Shown here: in pieces, positions 5,917 to 6,039 of the stretch
Layout: each line of letters starts with the position of its first letter
Numbering within the stretch: position 1 is the stretch's first letter
Assembly (NCBI GenBank): GCA_026399445.1
Contig: JAPLRA010000424.1
Span: 1-6,039 of the forward strand
Length of the DNA stretch: 6,039 nucleotides
Reading direction: 5' to 3'
From: Sulfuritalea sp.
GTDB lineage: Bacteria > Pseudomonadota > Gammaproteobacteria > Burkholderiales > Rhodocyclaceae
Notes under the pieces: generated by a model
The model's database searches: none
The model's input: the letters and a program-made list of their open reading frames with translations, nothing else
Told to the model about the DNA's origin: nothing
Made by a program: the position numbers and the translations under genes

Positions 5917-6039
5917 TCAGTACAGCACCTCACTCCAGCGGCTGCTGTAGCGAAGCTGCGCGTGCACCGAGACCCAGTTCCTGCTGGAGCCGGCCATCTC
6001 CACCATGGCCTTGTCGATCATACCCAGCACTTTGCCGCT
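5917..6039 (-). CDS. C-terminal end of an unrecognised protein, partial
   Basis: On the minus strand a frame is open from the window edge (6039) to TGA at 5919-5917, giving 40 residues that begin SGKVLGMIDKAMVEMAGSS, continue RNWVSVHAQLRYSS and end RWSEVLY. Nearly all third codon positions are G or C, as in the surrounding genes, and the peptide is protein-like with a conserved-looking aromatic end, so it is probably a real gene tail. I do not recognise the family, and no catalytic motif is visible. It converges on the hemerythrin gene with 29 bases between the two stops; the only structure in that gap is the 8-base palindrome GCCGCGGC (5888-5895), without a T-run. Confidence 0.6.
   Translation of the reverse strand, partial: SGKVLGMIDKAMVEMAGSSRNWVSVHAQLRYSSRWSEVLY

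Noticed and set aside
1..6039. CRISPR array, insertion sequence, tRNA or other mobile-element marks
   Set aside because: No regularly spaced repeats, transposase-like frame, terminal inverted repeats or tRNA-like fold were seen; the dsrO gap shows no inserted sequence.

Overview
The window is the 3' half of a sulfur-oxidiser (reverse-type) dsr operon, followed by a uroporphyrinogen-III C-methyltransferase gene, a bacteriohemerythrin gene and the tail of an unrecognised gene on the opposite strand. Base composition is GC-rich with strongly GC-biased third codon positions. The gene order dsrL-J-O-P-N-R matches the distal part of the dsr cluster of Allochromatium vinosum and of betaproteobacterial sulfur oxidisers such as Thiobacillus. 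dsrL together with dsrN and dsrR points to oxidative Dsr. I infer a beta- or gammaproteobacterial sulfur oxidiser, more likely beta; the genus cannot be told from this window.

Layout: 1-552 is the C-terminal ferredoxin-like part of DsrL (its start lies outside the window); 560-961 dsrJ (triheme cytochrome c); 958-1589 dsrO (periplasmic Fe-S protein, broken); 1592-2785 dsrP (NrfD-like membrane protein); 2806-4168 dsrN (siroheme amidase, frameshifted); 4156-4500 dsrR (A-type/IscA-like protein); 4579-5346 cobA-type SUMT (in-frame stop near the start). All are on the + strand and tightly packed, with start/stop overlaps at J/O and N/R. A probable terminator at 5421-5466 closes this set. A complete bacteriohemerythrin follows at 5501-5887, and a convergent partial gene lies at 5917-6039 on the - strand.

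How they work together: DsrJ, DsrO and DsrP form the periplasm/membrane part of the DsrMKJOP electron-transfer complex, which serves sulfur oxidation through cytoplasmic DsrAB. DsrL is the NAD(P)H-linked partner of DsrAB. SUMT makes precorrin-2, the precursor of siroheme; DsrN amidates it to the siroamide form used by DsrAB; DsrR is a maturation or regulatory factor. The region therefore joins electron transfer and cofactor supply for one enzyme.

The notable observation is that three of the seven operon genes carry different disabling lesions within about 3.3 kb: an internal out-of-frame deletion in dsrO that removes Fe-S cluster ligands, a one-base frameshift in dsrN at a C homopolymer, and a Tyr-to-stop codon in cobA. 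The flanking sequence of each is otherwise well conserved, so the lesions are either recent pseudogenisation or sequencing/assembly errors; the window alone cannot separate these. I see no clearly new biological system here.
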